Below, one piece after another: positions 63,426 through 64,000 of a stretch of DNA of 64,000 bases. A program made the position numbers and the translations under genes. The stretch lies in the NCBI GenBank assembly GCA_902783375.1, contig CACZQN010000031.1:124001-188000 (forward strand), given 5' to 3'. Source of the DNA: an uncultured Lachnospiraceae bacterium. Its GTDB lineage: Bacteria > Bacillota > Clostridia > Lachnospirales > Lachnospiraceae. Numbering within the stretch: position 1 is the first letter of the stretch; each line of letters starts with the position of its first letter. A model generated the notes under the pieces. That model did not search any database. It had not been told where the DNA came from and was given only the letters and a program-made list of their open reading frames with translations.

Positions 63426-63506
63426 ACTATTCAGGACCGACGCGTCTTATAGACTGCAGCTGCGCTGCTAATCGTTGCTTCGCAACTCTTGTTGGTTCTG
63501 AATAGT
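63426..63506 (+). ncRNA. Candidate structured 5' leader: 16-bp stem enclosing three triloop hairpins
   Basis: P1 pairs 63426-63441 with 63491-63506 over 16 positions, with two G-U wobbles. Inside are three perfect hairpins with 3-base loops: GTCT-TAT-AGAC (63444-63454), GCAGC-TGC-GCTGC (63456-63468) and GTTGC-TTC-GCAAC (63474-63486). The shape is a four-way junction. No known riboswitch or tRNA is recognised. It ends 12 bases before the ireB ribosome-binding site, so it could be a regulatory leader or a palindromic intergenic repeat. Confidence 0.6.
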
Positions 63507-63527
63507 TCGATCTGAATGGAGGGAGCC

Positions 63528-63785
63528 ATGGCAGAATTTCATACACAATATTTTAAGGAAGTGAACCGTCAGCAGGTCGATGTCAAGGAAGTGCTGCGCT
63601 TTGTCTATGAGCAGCTGATGGAGAAGGGTTATAACCCGGTGAACCAGATTGTCGGGTATATTATGTCCGGTGATCCGACATACATCACCAACCACAACGG
63701 TGCCAGAAGCAAGATCATGCTGGTGGAGCGGGATGAACTGCTGGAAGAACTGATGCAGAATTACATCGAGACCCGGCTGCAATGA
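63528..63785 (+). CDS. ireB: IreB family regulatory phosphoprotein (UPF0297)
   Basis: The 85-residue protein matches IreB/UPF0297 (YrzL): [19 protein letters not shown] and [14 protein letters not shown]. In Enterococcus IreB is a substrate of the PASTA kinase IreK and affects cephalosporin resistance. GGAGGGAG lies just before the ATG at 63528. The stop overlaps the ruvX start by ATGA, the standard Firmicutes pair. Confidence 0.94.
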   Translation: MAEFHTQYFKEVNRQQVDVKEVLRFVYEQLMEKGYNPVNQIVGYIMSGDPTYITNHNGARSKIMLVERDELLEELMQNYIETRLQ

Positions 63786-64000
63786 GAATTCTGGGGCTGG
63801 ATTACGGCTCTCTGACGGTCGGTGTCGCCGTGACGGATGCGCTCGGGATGACGGCGCAGGGACTCACGATTCTGAGAAGGGATCAGGAGAACAAGCTGCG
63901 GAAGACACTCCGGGAGATCGAGGAGATTGTCAGGGAATATGATGTCACGACCATTGCGGTCGGCCTGCCGTTAAACATCGACGGCACGGAGGGCGAGCGC
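63782..64000 (+). CDS. ruvX: Putative Holliday junction resolvase RuvX (YqgF), partial
   Basis: The first 73 codons are present and the gene runs off the window. The start [18 protein letters not shown] and the later [12 protein letters not shown] match RuvX/YqgF, an RNase-H-fold protein involved in rRNA processing or Holliday junction cleavage. It overlaps ireB by four bases. Confidence 0.94.
   Translation, partial: MRILGLDYGSLTVGVAVTDALGMTAQGLTILRRDQENKLRKTLREIEEIVREYDVTTIAVGLPLNIDGTEGER

Noticed and set aside
63426-63506. tRNA gene, because of the cloverleaf shape
   Set aside because: The loops are only three bases, there is no T-loop TTCGA-type motif, no D loop and no anticodon loop of seven bases.

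Overview
The window is a gene-dense stretch of about 55 to 57 percent GC (estimated by eye) from a Gram-positive Clostridia chromosome, most likely a member of the Lachnospiraceae. The basis is gene content and order: der-plsY-gpsA, mutS-mutL-miaA, radC-mreCD-pbp2-rodA, sepF-ylmH-lspA-rluD, a CarD regulator, hisZ-hisG-hisD-hisB-hisIE, hrcA-grpE-dnaK-dnaJ behind a perfect CIRCE operator, prmA-rsmE-nifS-thiI and ireB-ruvX. The genus is not resolved. All but one of the protein genes lie on the + strand, usually a few bases apart or overlapping by ATGA, so they form long leading-strand operons. The exception is a small HPr-like gene at 61733-61963.

Layout. 1-12129: end of yraN, a DUF512 Fe-S protein, der, plsY, gpsA, dtd, mutS, mutL, miaA and a methionine gamma-lyase family protein (ribosome assembly, phospholipid synthesis, mismatch repair, tRNA modification). 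12130-19807: radC and the rod-shape/cell-wall operon mreC, mreD, pbp2, rodA, an mgsA-like gene and a lipoprotein DD-carboxypeptidase. 19808-24772: a small P-loop protein with its own promoter and terminator, a membrane-anchored HlyD-like protein, then sepF, ylmH, lspA and rluD. 24773-30270: a BlaI-type repressor, lgt, and two tandem paralogous lipoprotein solute-binding proteins without permease genes. 30271-36733: tRNA-Leu(CAA), carD, ppiB, a zf-HC2 membrane protein, polA and a coaE fused to a metallo-beta-lactamase (WalJ/YycJ-like) domain. 36790-44102: an ACT protein, UPF0210, an LCP-family cell-wall ligase, RNA methylase and pseudouridine synthases, recU. 44099-51862: histidine genes and alaS. 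51863-57329: tRNA-Glu(CTC) and the HrcA-controlled heat-shock operon. 57330-64000: prmA, rsmE, cysteine desulfurase, thiI, the HPr-like gene, mtaB, ireB and the start of ruvX.

Most of the window is conserved housekeeping. No CRISPR array, insertion sequence, prophage or replication origin is visible. The points that stand out are: (1) a 16-bp stem enclosing three triloop hairpins (63426-63506) in the predicted 5' leader of ireB-ruvX; (2) a perfect 14-bp inverted repeat built around the tRNA-Glu promoter; (3) other long stem-loops between heat-shock genes, including two mutually exclusive hairpins between dnaK and dnaJ; (4) a CoaE-WalJ fusion with no linker; (5) a HisIE carrying an N-terminal HisA/HisF-like barrel; (6) an MgsA-like protein lacking the catalytic Asp; (7) an HPr-like protein that lacks the phosphorylatable His but keeps the regulatory Ser; (8) an inverted tRNA-Leu 3' fragment next to tRNA-Leu. 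Functions are inferred from motifs and context only; no database search was run.
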